From Polytrichum commune (Eukaryota > Streptophyta > Polytrichopsida > Polytrichales > Polytrichaceae), in assembly GCA_950295325.1 (NCBI GenBank), contig OX485805.1, forward strand, positions 18,339,501 to 18,403,500: DNA of 64,000 nt. The letters run 5' to 3'. The position numbers and the translations under genes are program-made. The notes beneath the pieces are model-generated. The model was not told the DNA's origin. It saw only the letters and a program-made list of their open reading frames with translations, and did no database searches. Each line of letters begins with the position of its first letter. Position 1 is the first letter of the stretch. Shown one piece after another: positions 1 to 9,491 of this stretch.

Positions 1-857
1 ACAGTGAGGGTTTTGCACATTGCTTAAAGAAAGAAGAGGAATGAAAGGAAAGGAAGCAGAAAAACTAACTTCATTGACTGGGAGTTGGACAAGCCATAAT
101 TCTGTAGAGGCTGATGCTGCATCCTCGAGCAGAGGAGGGTATGGATCGATTTGTTTGAAGCTGTCAGCTGGTTGGTATCTGAAACAAGGTATGTTGAATG
201 AGGGTGGCAATGCCATGAAAGAAGTCAGTGAGAGGGGCGAGGAATTAGAGAACTTAACCCCTCAAAGCCCACAAGAACTTTCTGGTCAATGGCGTAAACA
301 TCCCTTGGACCTTGCTAGAAACTATATATTATTTAGCCTCTCATTCCCCCCAAATGTAGCTATTGAAATTTTTGATCATGAAACTACATGCATGGTTAAC
401 TTCTATACCTCATGCGAGGAAAACCATGAGACATCTCAAGAGACATTTTGACAGTTTCACCACTTCAAGATCATATTATGCATGCATTTTTCCACCAACC
501 TACAGTATATGTGACTTCAATCAATCCTATTAAGTTTCTCAATTGTAATGAATTTTCAAGCACATTCACTTCTGAATTTGTTATAGGAGGACCAAAGGTA
601 TTCTTTTGTATTTCTAACTGTATGGGTGTGATCCTTTAATGGAGTCCTTTCCTTCTCAAGAAACCCTTGAAAATGTTATTTCATAGCAAATATTTGATGA
701 TGCTTTACTACTCAGGTCCTTGTAGGCATTCAGGGGTTGACTTACATTTCAAACGAGGGCTCCATGATGGGATGGGGGGACAATGGAGGGAGAAGGGTCG
801 CACATATGAAGGCGAACTCCCTTGGAATTTCAAGTGACACAATGCCAAGACAAAGAC

Positions 858-1196
858 TCAGCAGGTGATAATCTTGACTTGATGTTGGATTGTGGACTCC
901 ATAATATCCATAAGCTCCTTAACCTGCATACCAACAACAGCGCCCTCAATTGTAATGAAATCAGATAAAGAATTCCAGGGCTTATCTAGCAAGAACATGT
1001 AAATGAATCTCTTCAAGTCTTCAGCTCCTTTTCAACGGTGTATGTTCTCTGTCTGTTGAGTAAAGCTCCTTCAAATGCGGCGCATAAAAGCCTTGAGTTA
1101 AAAAACTCATCTATCAATCTGCTCCCTCTCAATTGAGTTGTTTCTCCCCTCCAAATTGCCAATCCTCCAGGCAGGGAGAGAGACGTCTTTTTCTTG
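858..1196 (-). CDS. Unrecognised coding-like stretch, two frames
   Basis: I do not recognise this protein. Read on the minus strand, about 1196-1035 is open and protein-like (it includes the run EREQIDEFFNSRLLCAAFEG). It closes just as an equally protein-like passage opens one base out of register at about 1035-858 (LKRFIYMFLLDKPWNSL, then SDFITIEGAVVGMQVKELMD), ending at a TGA at 860-858. Residue use is mixed hydrophobic and charged, unlike the low-complexity shadows around it. A one-base shift near the AAAAGG at about 1035 would separate the two frames, so this is either a young pseudogene, a base-call error in a homopolymer, or a small unrecognised splice. Possible upstream exons lie near 1879 (a start reading MSFLGAEQSHFLEQENG followed by a GT) and 2350-2130 (open frame ending at CAT|GTAAGG). 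AAACCCTAA-type telo-box motifs near 1405, 1900-1935 and 2395 would suit a plant promoter or leader. Confidence 0.35.
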
Positions 1197-2513
1197 GATT
1201 CACCAACCCCGACGTCAACAACACTAATGAATCAGCTTCGAAACTTAACTAGAGTTTGAATTTAGACTGGATTTTATTTATTTTCTAACGTAGAAGTGTT
1301 CTCTAAGTTTCTCCTGCTTCCTTACAATCTTCTGTAGCCAGCAAGAACGCTGTGACACGTCTTATTTGTCTACCGGGAACTACATCTTCGGGAGAGTGAC
1401 AAACCCTAAACCACAACACCTCTGGTCGAACTACCCACTACAAACCCAGCTCCCAAAACTTACTAAACACACACAAAGCATCATGTAAGATTAATCTCCT
1501 CAGATTTTGAGCCCCCTAGCAACTGCGTCTGCAAGAAAGATAAAGGTAAAGGAAAGGAGGAGTATGTGTTGATGGGTCCTAACATAAAGCTTGTAAATAC
1601 TGTTAATCCAATGTACATACAGAAGTTAAACCTCAACAATAAGAATCTACCAAAAATTAAATGCAGCTTTTGAAAGAAATCTTTCGAAAGCTCAACCAAA
1701 GTTAGCCTATACAGCAATGGCGGGGCAATTTCGAGTACTGAGGTTGAACCCTATTCATGATAATGACAAAAATTGATATATTCCTCTTGCAATCAGAAAC
1801 TCAGAGAGCACATGAGGAATTTGCCTACCATTCTCCTGTTCAAGAAAATGTGATTGTTCTGCTCCTAAGAACGACATACTTCACGCCATTCTGACGCTAA
1901 ACCCTCTGCTATTCAACCCTAACCCTAATCCTCCACTGGAGGAACTTGAAAGATGTAGAAGGGGTTACTCTCCGCAGTCTCAAAAGGAATGATCTCATCA
2001 GCAATCCCTGTGTCCATACAAGACAACCATAGAAGATTCTCCGTCCATCTTACACTCTATATAGCCTTCCTACAATCTTGATCTAAGGAACCTCGTAAAA
2101 TGTCTGCTCACATTTATGACAACCCTTACATGAGATGCAAGTTGCGCACATTCATTCTTGAATGAAGCCAATTCCAGAAACAGGTATAACATTAGCGAAT
2201 TGTTACAGAGGCCTACTTGAGTGAGGTGAGTCGGTGGCGGCAAAATGACGAAAGGAGAGTAGAATCCACTGTGAGCGACAACGTGAGCAAATGAACGTTG
2301 CTTGCTTCTCTGATGAAATTCACCACAATCTACTTCTTCAAGCCTTCTCACTCAGGATCGTTGCTCTCTGCTTCCGTTGTTTTCAGAAACCCCTTAAACC
2401 CTAAACCCTTAACCCCCAACGCTTGGACATCTATGTATGTTGAGTGGTATGTGGTGAGCTGTGGATCTAATAATTGGCACCAAGAAGACATGTATTTAGA
2501 AGAGGTTGGAGTA

Positions 2514-2861
2514 CACTAACCTCCCTAATATCATGCGTGTTGCGACCAAAGTGCACATGATATTAAGGAGGTTTGCAATGTTAACATGGATGCGTGATAA
2601 TAGAGAATTAGTGTAGCATGTGACATTATGGAATAACACAAAAGTCAACATTACAATAATGACAATGATGACAATGTGATGTGTGTGAATGTATGGTTTG
2701 AATTCTTTAATATATTATCTTAATGTCAAAACCCATGCTATATGAGAGAGAGAAATTGACAACATGAGGGAGATTTGAACTAAGCACATCCTTTCCCTAG
2801 AGTTTCAGGATGTAAGACATGGAGTGACATTACAAAGGGTGACATTACGGAGGTTAGGGTG
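2514..2861. mobile_element. 348-bp TA-flanked MITE
   Basis: The ends are inverted repeats: the left end reads CACTAACCTCCCTAATATCA and the right end, reverse-complemented, reads CACCCTAACCTCCGTAATGT. A TA dinucleotide flanks each end (2512-2513 and 2862-2863), as in Tc1/mariner and pogo-type elements. There is no coding potential. The same ends and internal sequence occur in the much larger element at 42400-44426, so this looks like a short non-autonomous member of that family. Confidence 0.75.
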
Positions 2862-2894
2862 TACGTGTTAAATATATGCTAACCATTCTATGTT

Positions 2895-3910
2895 GAATAG
2901 TCAACATAGTTGGGGGAAACCTATATGACCACTTAATGAGCATGAGAGTCTTCACACTTGCAATAAATAAGATATTGATATGAGCTCCGAAAATTACAAG
3001 GAAAGTGGCTATGTACCATCTTGTGTTAAATCACATGTTTTGTGTCCTAGGAGTAGTGGGTGCAGAGAGAAAAGTATCCATCTATAGCATGTCTACCTTA
3101 AGTTTGCTAGCTTGCCCACTTGCCATGAGCTTGATGTATTTGAATCTTCAATGGTTACATTTTCCCAACTAGCCCACTTCTCTTAGGATAAGGACCTCGC
3201 AACACGGGTAGGTCACTTAGTGCATTTTAAAAACGACGTGCGGCATAATATAGAGAGGATTAAAATCATTTGAAATAAAAATTATAAAGGAATTCCAAAT
3301 AATGAAGGGGCCATTAAATGTAGACAATCCCATTATAACTAAGTTAGTGGACATAAAATGTGGGCCATTATTTTTTTGTAAAATTAATATAGGGGCTGAA
3401 GATAAGGATCCTAGAAGGTATGTTTAGTATGTTTGCTATGGTCTCCTATGTGTTTTCTTCATAACTTTGTTTGCAATGATATTATTGTTTGCACCCTTCT
3501 TTGTTTCCATGGTTTCCCTTAACACTCGTCAATGCGTTAGGAAGTAGATTAGCTTTTATTACTTAAAAGGAATATCGAGTACAAAAAATTGCAGTGACTT
3601 GGACAATATAAGTAATGGAAGGGTGCAAACAAATAGGCCATTTTTGAAATTTAAGTAATTATAGGGAGGCTTTAATTCAACCCTTGAAGGTAAATAACCC
3701 CAAAGCAAAAAACCCCCAGCCGCACGTGGTGCACAAAAATGCCTTAGAGTGACCTACCCGTGCCTCGCAATTAGTATAAGATGGATACTAAATGCAAATC
3801 AAGGCCATAGCCACTTTCCTCGCAATTTGGGAGGCTATGAATATCTTATTCATTAACAAAGTGAAGATTTTTGTTCTCATTAAATGTCATATAGATCCCG
3901 TCCCCAAAAT
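2895..3910. repeat. Foldback element with long inverted arms
   Basis: The left arm (about 2905-3060: GGGGGAAACCTATATGACC, later AATAAGATATTGATATGAGC and GGAAAGTGGCTATG) recurs inverted at about 3780-3905. The arms are roughly 130-150 bp and imperfect. The interior is split by the MITE at 3203-3762. The same arm sequence is found repeated at 22240-22985 and inverted at 21405-21560, 23110-23290 and 45355-45500. I see no protein-coding content. Confidence 0.6.
3203..3762. mobile_element. 560-bp MITE with 8-bp target duplication, hAT-like
   Basis: The left end CACGGGTAGGTCACT (3203-3217) and the right end AGTGACCTACCCGTG (3748-3762) are a perfect 15-bp inverted repeat. It is bounded by a perfect 8-bp direct repeat, CCTCGCAA, at 3195-3202 and 3763-3770. 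An 8-bp duplication is typical of the hAT superfamily; the TIR sequence itself is not diagnostic, so the family is an inference. It carries no transposase. It sits inside the foldback element at 2895-3910 and is therefore the younger of the two. A sequence resembling its right portion (AACCCCC...CACGTGGT) recurs near 49170-49200. Confidence 0.85.
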
Positions 3911-4302
3911 TAAAAATTAAAAATTGACTATTGGTTATTGTATTTTGAACACGTATTCCAATATTTTTTAAGACATATCTTTTGGTATCCATATCTTGGA
4001 GTCACACCTAATCACATATCAATCAGAACTTACATGTGTTTGATTCAAACAAGTAATTGAATTAGGCATGTCTATCTCAAGTAGTTACTCCCAACACTTC
4101 CAAGTTCCAAACAACTTGTAACCAAGGTAAGGTAGATATATAGAACATGGTGAAACTAATCTAATTTGGCCAAAAGGAGTGGCTTGAAATTTGTGCAATT
4201 TTTTTTTTAGAGATGGAGTAGAGGAAATGATGAGGAATGCAAATTGTTTCATAATTTTATTCCACGTAAGTAATTAGTTACATGTTTCCAAAGAGGCAAG
4301 TA

Positions 4303-4928
4303 CAGTAACCTCCCGCTTCAGTACACATCCTGGTTAAGTACGCATTTTTTGGCAAAAAATTTAAGGTTCAAGATTTCTTAGTTGAACATGTCGTGAATCG
4401 TCATTTGGCGTAAGTTTTGAAGTTTTTTGCATTTGGCTTTGAGGCCAACCGCTCGGATCTTGCTCTGAAATGATTCAAACGATTTCTTAAGGCCATCAAA
4501 TGTTTCCTCTGCTTCTGCTTGAACTTCAAGGCAGAGCAGCTAATCCTCGATGTCAAGAACCTACTTATAAAGAGAGTCAAAACCCTAGAATATAACTCCG
4601 TTTTCTAAACTGACATTCAGTTCCTGAGTGTTAACATTGCCTTCACTAACGATGTACTCTCGTGCTAGAGCCCTTTTACTCGGAGTATTCGTTTTGCTGA
4701 GCTTCAAGATGATTTCGCAACATTGTTGCTCATTGAGACGCTTTCCGTTTGGTTTCTTCGACATTGTAGCGAAACACAAGCGATTTGGGAAACCTTAAAC
4801 CCTAAAGTACACACACACCGGCTATAGCGAAACACAAGCAATTTGAGAAACCCTAAAGTACGCACCTACCAGCTAAGTACGCACAAACTGCGCATGTTCA
4901 AGTTGCGTACTTAAGCGGGAGGTTATTG
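4303..4928 (-). mobile_element. Pogo/Tigger-like element, internally deleted
   Basis: Terminal inverted repeats CAGTAACCTCCCGCTTCAGT (left) and CAATAACCTCCCGCTTAAGT (right, reverse-complemented) are flanked by TA at 4301-4302 and 4929-4930, as for pogo/Tigger elements. The element is 626 bp. On the minus strand it keeps a CENP-B-type N-terminal helix-turn-helix (see 4585-4779) and a C-terminal tail that includes RQMTIHDMF near 4404-4381. The catalytic DDE/D domain is absent, so it cannot encode its own transposition. A sister copy in the opposite orientation lies at 32605-33161. Confidence 0.8.
4585..4764 (-). pseudogene. Pogo/CENP-B-type transposase fragment, N-terminal HTH
   Basis: A 64-codon frame starts at 4779; a second in-frame ATG at 4764 gives MSKKPNGKRLNEQQCCEIIL followed by KLSKTNTPSKRALAREYIVS and EGNV. 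This is the pattern of the CENP-B/pogo N-terminal DNA-binding helix-turn-helix (K-R-L-x-x-x-x-K/C-x-E-I-I...S-K-R-A-L-A-R-E-[FY]-x-V-S-E-G). In the family this domain binds the terminal repeats of the element. The frame closes soon after, and what follows is the C-terminal tail rather than the DDE domain, so a large internal segment has been lost. It lies wholly within the TIR-bounded element. Confidence 0.7.
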
Positions 4929-5098
4929 TAAGTCAAACCCACTACTTGTATAGTCTCCCTAATTTGAGCATTCAAATATCCTACGATGAATTCAAATGTG
5001 CACAAAACAATTAACTCAATGACACCCAAAAGTGATTGCAAGTGGTGTGAAACAACACCTATTGGGCCAATCAGTCATCCCACCTACCGCTGTATATG

Positions 5099-5119
5099 CC
5101 CCCCCCCCCCCCCCCCCCC
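5099..5119. repeat. Poly(C) run, 21 bases
   Basis: A homopolymer of C interrupts AT-rich spacer. Its exact length is unreliable in any assembly. Confidence 0.9.
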
Positions 5120-5221
5120 GTTTTACAATTTGCCATTTTGAGTCCAAACAATAATCATTCTACCCCTAGTTTACTGCACCAATAGTGATCATTCACCGTT
5201 TTTGTTTTTTCTACCTTAGCT

Positions 5222-5520
5222 CAACCTAAGATAGGGTGGCCCTCTTGTGGGCACTTCCAGCTTCACACACATTTTTTAGTGGTCAATGTGGCTCAAAAAT
5301 TGAGAATCACTAAGATTGTCATTTCAGATATCATATTTGAAGTTGAGGTGCATGATTCACATAAGACCAAAATTAAAGGATTCACTTTCTCTTCAACTGG
5401 TCACCTTATGTCCTCCTAATTATGTTAGTTGATGAACCTCAAATGATGGTCATAGGTTGAACACATAGTCCAATCTCAATGTTCATATCACGATCACATT
5501 ATCGACATATTCTTGCTTTT
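5222..5520 (+). repeat. Interspersed repeat family A, copy 1
   Basis: About 300 bp, recognised by GTGGCCCTCTTGTGGGCACT near its start and by TTGAACACATAGTCCAATCT near its end. Diverged copies in the same orientation lie at about 17760-18065 (an intron of the GRDP gene) and 50785-51080 (an intron of the CRR6-like gene). No ends, duplications or coding sequence were found, so the class is unknown. Confidence 0.6.
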
Positions 5521-5779
5521 ATTGATACTTGTGCACATTGCATACATGCTTATGTTTTACTCTGGTAAATCCGTCAACTCGGAACAGCACAAAAATGATC
5601 AACAAAATCTCATTATCAGAATTAGATGGCCCAAACCCTAGCTTCCAAATCCTCGTTCCTCTATTCGCATCAATTTGCAACTCCCCGATGGCCATAGCCA
5701 GGACCTGAGTGCATTAGGGTTTGGGGTCAAGATGATATGCACTAATTAGGTAATGTGCCTGGCTTTACTCCCACGCCTT

Positions 5780-6840
5780 GAATTCAATGAACGACGAGAA
5801 TCGATTACAGGTGAACCGGTTGAGTTTGAGAAATAGCCGGATGAAGTTCAAGAGCGCAGATAAATCACCGATTATTTTAGAGGAATCTAGAGAATATGCT
5901 TCAATTCTCCTATCACTCCCTACAACTAGCTCTACCAAAATTTATATTGACCTCTCTTACCCAACTTTCCACCATGTCTGCAATGATTGCTTGTATGTCA
6001 TCGTTAATGTCAAGGAGTGTTGTTCAATGGTTTTGGAGATCATTATGTGCGGGCATGGTTTCTGATGTGTCCAAATACCCATTTTACAACACCAGGCCAC
6101 AGGGAATGAACTATGTGATAGCAAACATAAGTAGATGTGTCCAACATCTTCAAAAGTTTGTTGTGTGTTCACGAGATTCGTGAAATGGGGCATTGTCCAC
6201 GAGGATGAACCTTTGTTTATCACGCCTAGGAATGACCTTGGTCTTAATGACCTCTAAGAACTTGTGTGTATTGTAGGCACCAAGTGTGGCATTGTCTGCA
6301 ATGACTCTTTCACGACCAATTGCAACCACCAAAGATAAATTTCAACCCCTTTGAGTTGGACGAATTCACTGGCATCTTATCCTCAACGTGTCCTTCCAAA
6401 TCGACATGTCAAATGTAAATTGAAACCAAACTCACCCACGTATACAACATCAACCCTATTGCCATTGAGTTCTAAAAACTTTTGATACTACTCTTATGCG
6501 CTCTTTAAGATGTTCTTCATTGTTACAACCATCTTGTTCATAGCGCATCAACTTGAGGGAAAATCTAGCTTGACTTTGAATGGCTTTGGAAACACAACTA
6601 GTAGATATGGGGCGTGGGAATAAAAAAACTTCATTCAATTGACGATGGAGAGATTCTACGGTGATGTTTGGATCTACATGAGGCCTCTCTACTAACCATT
6701 GAATGTGCTCATCTTGTAAAACTGGACAACAAACACCGCCTTTGTGTTTGGGCACTAATTGACCATTTTCTTCAAAAACTTTGGCTATGCTCATGACAGT
6801 CTCGTAAAGATAACCGCGACGTTCACTTGTGTTAGCAAAG
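5780..6840 (-). pseudogene. Tc1/mariner (IS630-type) transposase relic
   Basis: The parts appear in the expected order on the minus strand. First is a helix-turn-helix region at 6794-6456 (MSIAKVFEENGQLVPKHKGG, then L-V-E-R-P...T-V-E-S-L-H-R-Q-L). Next, near 6430-6400, VVYVGEFGFNLHL matches the usual V-V-Y-x-D-E-x-G-F-N block of the family. At about 6205-6180, FILVDNAPFHESRE is the second catalytic block. Near 6090-6060, VVKWVFGHIRNH corresponds to the N-P-[IV]-E-W-x-F-G-x-[IL]-K block. The family needs three acidic residues: here the first position reads G and the third reads K, only the central D is kept, and there are also stops and frame changes. It is dead. Terminal repeats were not located, so the limits are those of the homology. 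Confidence 0.7.
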
Positions 6841-8920
6841 GATAAAGCCTCATTAAAAACATAATGTATGATTCGTGAGTGAAGTGCATCATCTATGAAT
6901 TATGTCTACGGGGGCGATATAATCATGAATGCACACAAGACACCAATATTGAGATCTTTCAAACTTTGTACATTACGAAAGCTTTACAATTTAATCACAA
7001 TATTGTGATTGCTATGTGCTCTAAGCACCCCACCATAGGAGAGAAACAATAAGATGATCCTCTCCTCCCCCAAGCTCTCTTTTATACCCCAAAGGCACCC
7101 CTAGTTTTTTGTTAAATCTTTATCCACAACATGTACGAGATATTTTTAGAAGTCTCAAGTATTGCTAAATTTAGATTGAAGCTCCTTTATCTATATACAT
7201 AGATCATTTCACCGTATGATCATTTCTTATCTTTTGGCTCAATCACAACCCTCTAGTTGGACCTATCGAATTCCAACTTGGTCCATTCAACCATTCTTCT
7301 AGTTGAAACTGTGTAATTCCAACTTCATTCATTTATTCATTGAGAATTGTCTAACTCCGATGAATAACATCTAGGCACTTGGAGTTGCCTAACTCCAATT
7401 CATAATTGGAGTTGTCTAAATCCAACACAAAGATCTTCCCGAGATGACGTCTAACTCCTAATTGGAGTTGTCTAACTCCAACACAAAGATGTTCATCGGG
7501 AGTTGTTTGACTCCGTGCACAACTCCTTCATGGGTTGTCTAGCCCTTGTGCACCATTTTTTCTTGGGATGTCTTTCTTTGGAGTTGTCTGACTTTAAACA
7601 CCATATGCTCACATGCTAAGCACAACAAAGTATGGTTTGTCTTTCTTTCTTGCATGATCCAACATTAAATCTTTTAATCTAGATATATCACAGTATGTGA
7701 CACTAAATACCATACGTTGTGTAGTAGTAGTAGGTTCCAAGACCAAAGAAACTCCAAAATTGATCAATACTATTGGTCAAGAGCATAATTATGGACCCAA
7801 CTAGTTTTCATCAAGGTCCGGACCAAAGGTTTCCAAAAAATGACATGGCAATAATGTGGCATCACTTTCCCGTCAACACTTGGTGATCTGTACTTTAGAA
7901 AATCAATCTTCACCCTTGGGTCCAATCTTGAGCATGAAAATGAGATCCCTTCAAGGGTGTTTGAGACCTTAACTTTCTTAGATCTATACCTTAATTTGGT
8001 TAGTTTATAATAGATATGAATTAATCCAATTTGAATGCAACTAACATATCTCTTATACTTTCAATATGAGAGTGAAAGATCTCTTTCACTTCAAGAGAGA
8101 AACTAGAGACACGGGGGGGGGGGGGGGGGGGGGGGTAGAGGAGGAGGAAGGGGTGGCCCTTTTGACATAAGTGTTGCTCTAGCATCCTCCCCGCATCCTC
8201 ATGGTTGGAAGATTAACATGCCAATCATTCACAAATTTAGCTAGAACTTAAAAAGCAACTATGTAGCACTTCAATTGATGCAAAATTGAAACCCTTGCGC
8301 AATTCATGATCCATAATACACTTAGCATGGTTTGCATGCTCCATTTGCCAAGAAACACTCTCTAAAATAATAACGAATATATATAAAAAAGAATATTCCC
8401 AAGAGGTCGAGGTGTGAGACTATTCATGAAGTGCACAAGTAGAGAATCTTTGGGGTCCAAAGGAGAATGCAACAGTGACTACACTAAATATTTTATTTAG
8501 TGTCATATGGTATTTTATGTCATTGTGGTTACTTATGGATAAGTCTACAAGTGTTGTCATAGATTATTGAAATTTGAATGAAAAATCACAATAATTGCAA
8601 TATTGTAAATATGCAATGCGCATAAAAATTTACAAGGAATGACGAAGAATGTTAGGTTTATATTTAGTGTTGGTGACACTACACGGGGGGCTTACAATAC
8701 TGAGAAATACAAATAGAATTGCTGGAACTAAATACAATAATTAGTGTGGTGGTCAAAGTTGAACAACCACTATGTTTAGAGAGGTTTGACTACGATTTGA
8801 AAAGGAATGAATAGTGGTCAAATGTTGTGTCAAGCCCACCTCAAAGAAGCGCATCTACTACAAGACCATGAGACCATGACACTAAAAAAACACTCAACCC
8901 TTGATTTGTTGATTTGTTAA
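6841..8920. other. Gene-free spacer with simple repeats
   Basis: No gene is supported. The stretch includes a TATAAAAG box on the minus strand near 7080, a 23-base poly(G) run at 8113-8135, the GGAGTTGTCTAACTCC array at 7260-7590, and isolated pieces of the TATTTAGTGTCAC MITE terminus near 7690-7725 and 8500-8535. The rest is AT-rich spacer. Confidence 0.6.
7260..7590. repeat. Degenerate array of GGAGTTGTCTAACTCC
   Basis: The 16-base near-palindrome GGAGTTGTCTAACTCC and one- or two-base variants recur about ten times at irregular spacing between 7260 and 7590, often followed by AACACAAAGATC. Because the motif is its own near reverse complement, the array can fold on itself. Confidence 0.6.
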
Positions 8921-9114
8921 ACTTATTGTGGAGAGCCCACATGAATCCGATGGTAATAAAACAGCATTTGGTTGAGGGCTCAGTTATAGTATACTCAAGG
9001 CCCGTACCACACAAAATACCATTTCAATTGTCCATGGTAAGGCCTTCAGTTGAGTTTCAAGGGCCCTCAAAATTTCATGGTCATGACCCTTGGCCATAGT
9101 GCAAAGTAGCTCTC
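8921..9114 (-). repeat. Partial copy of the GGGCACTTTACACTA repeat
   Basis: About 190 bp in reverse orientation: GGGCCCTCAAAATTTCATGG followed by CCTTGGCCATAGTGCAAAGT match the left half of the four ~500-bp copies at 10735, 15028, 16120 and 40337. The other half is missing. It lies just downstream of the GRDP gene. Confidence 0.6.
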
Positions 9115-9491
9115 AAATGTCACTTTTCTGTACAATGGTAGACACTTTGTACAAAAGGGATCGGAACTTAGTATACATACCACAAGGGTGGAGATAGATA
9201 GCTCATACAACTCTGATTAAAAACTCAGAGTAATCTTTAGTGGATGCAATATACCTCCTAACTCTTGTCTACAGCAGGGCTCTGAAGGTTTAGACATGGT
9301 GGAGAATGTGCAGAGTTCTCGAATCCATTTGGTAGCCCTTTGTCATTTCTGCAAACTCTTGAACCTACTGATCGATTTCCTATTTTATTTAACACAATGG
9401 CTTACAAATGGTGCCTTCATGTTGAGCTGTTTTGTTATTTGGCACCGAAAGAAATGTTGTCATCTGTACAGAGTGTGATCCAAAGATGACT

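Noticed and set aside
20-451. 143-codon open frame at the window start
   Set aside because: It begins at TTG, has no recognisable domain, and its texture gives no support beyond length. It could be the end of a gene to the left, but nothing shows it.
7260-7590. CRISPR-like array (regular short repeats)
   Set aside because: The spacing is irregular, the repeats degenerate and the setting is a plant genome; it is a decayed minisatellite.
5099-8135. Poly(C) and poly(G) runs as structured elements
   Set aside because: Plain homopolymers without flanking structure; length is prone to assembly error.
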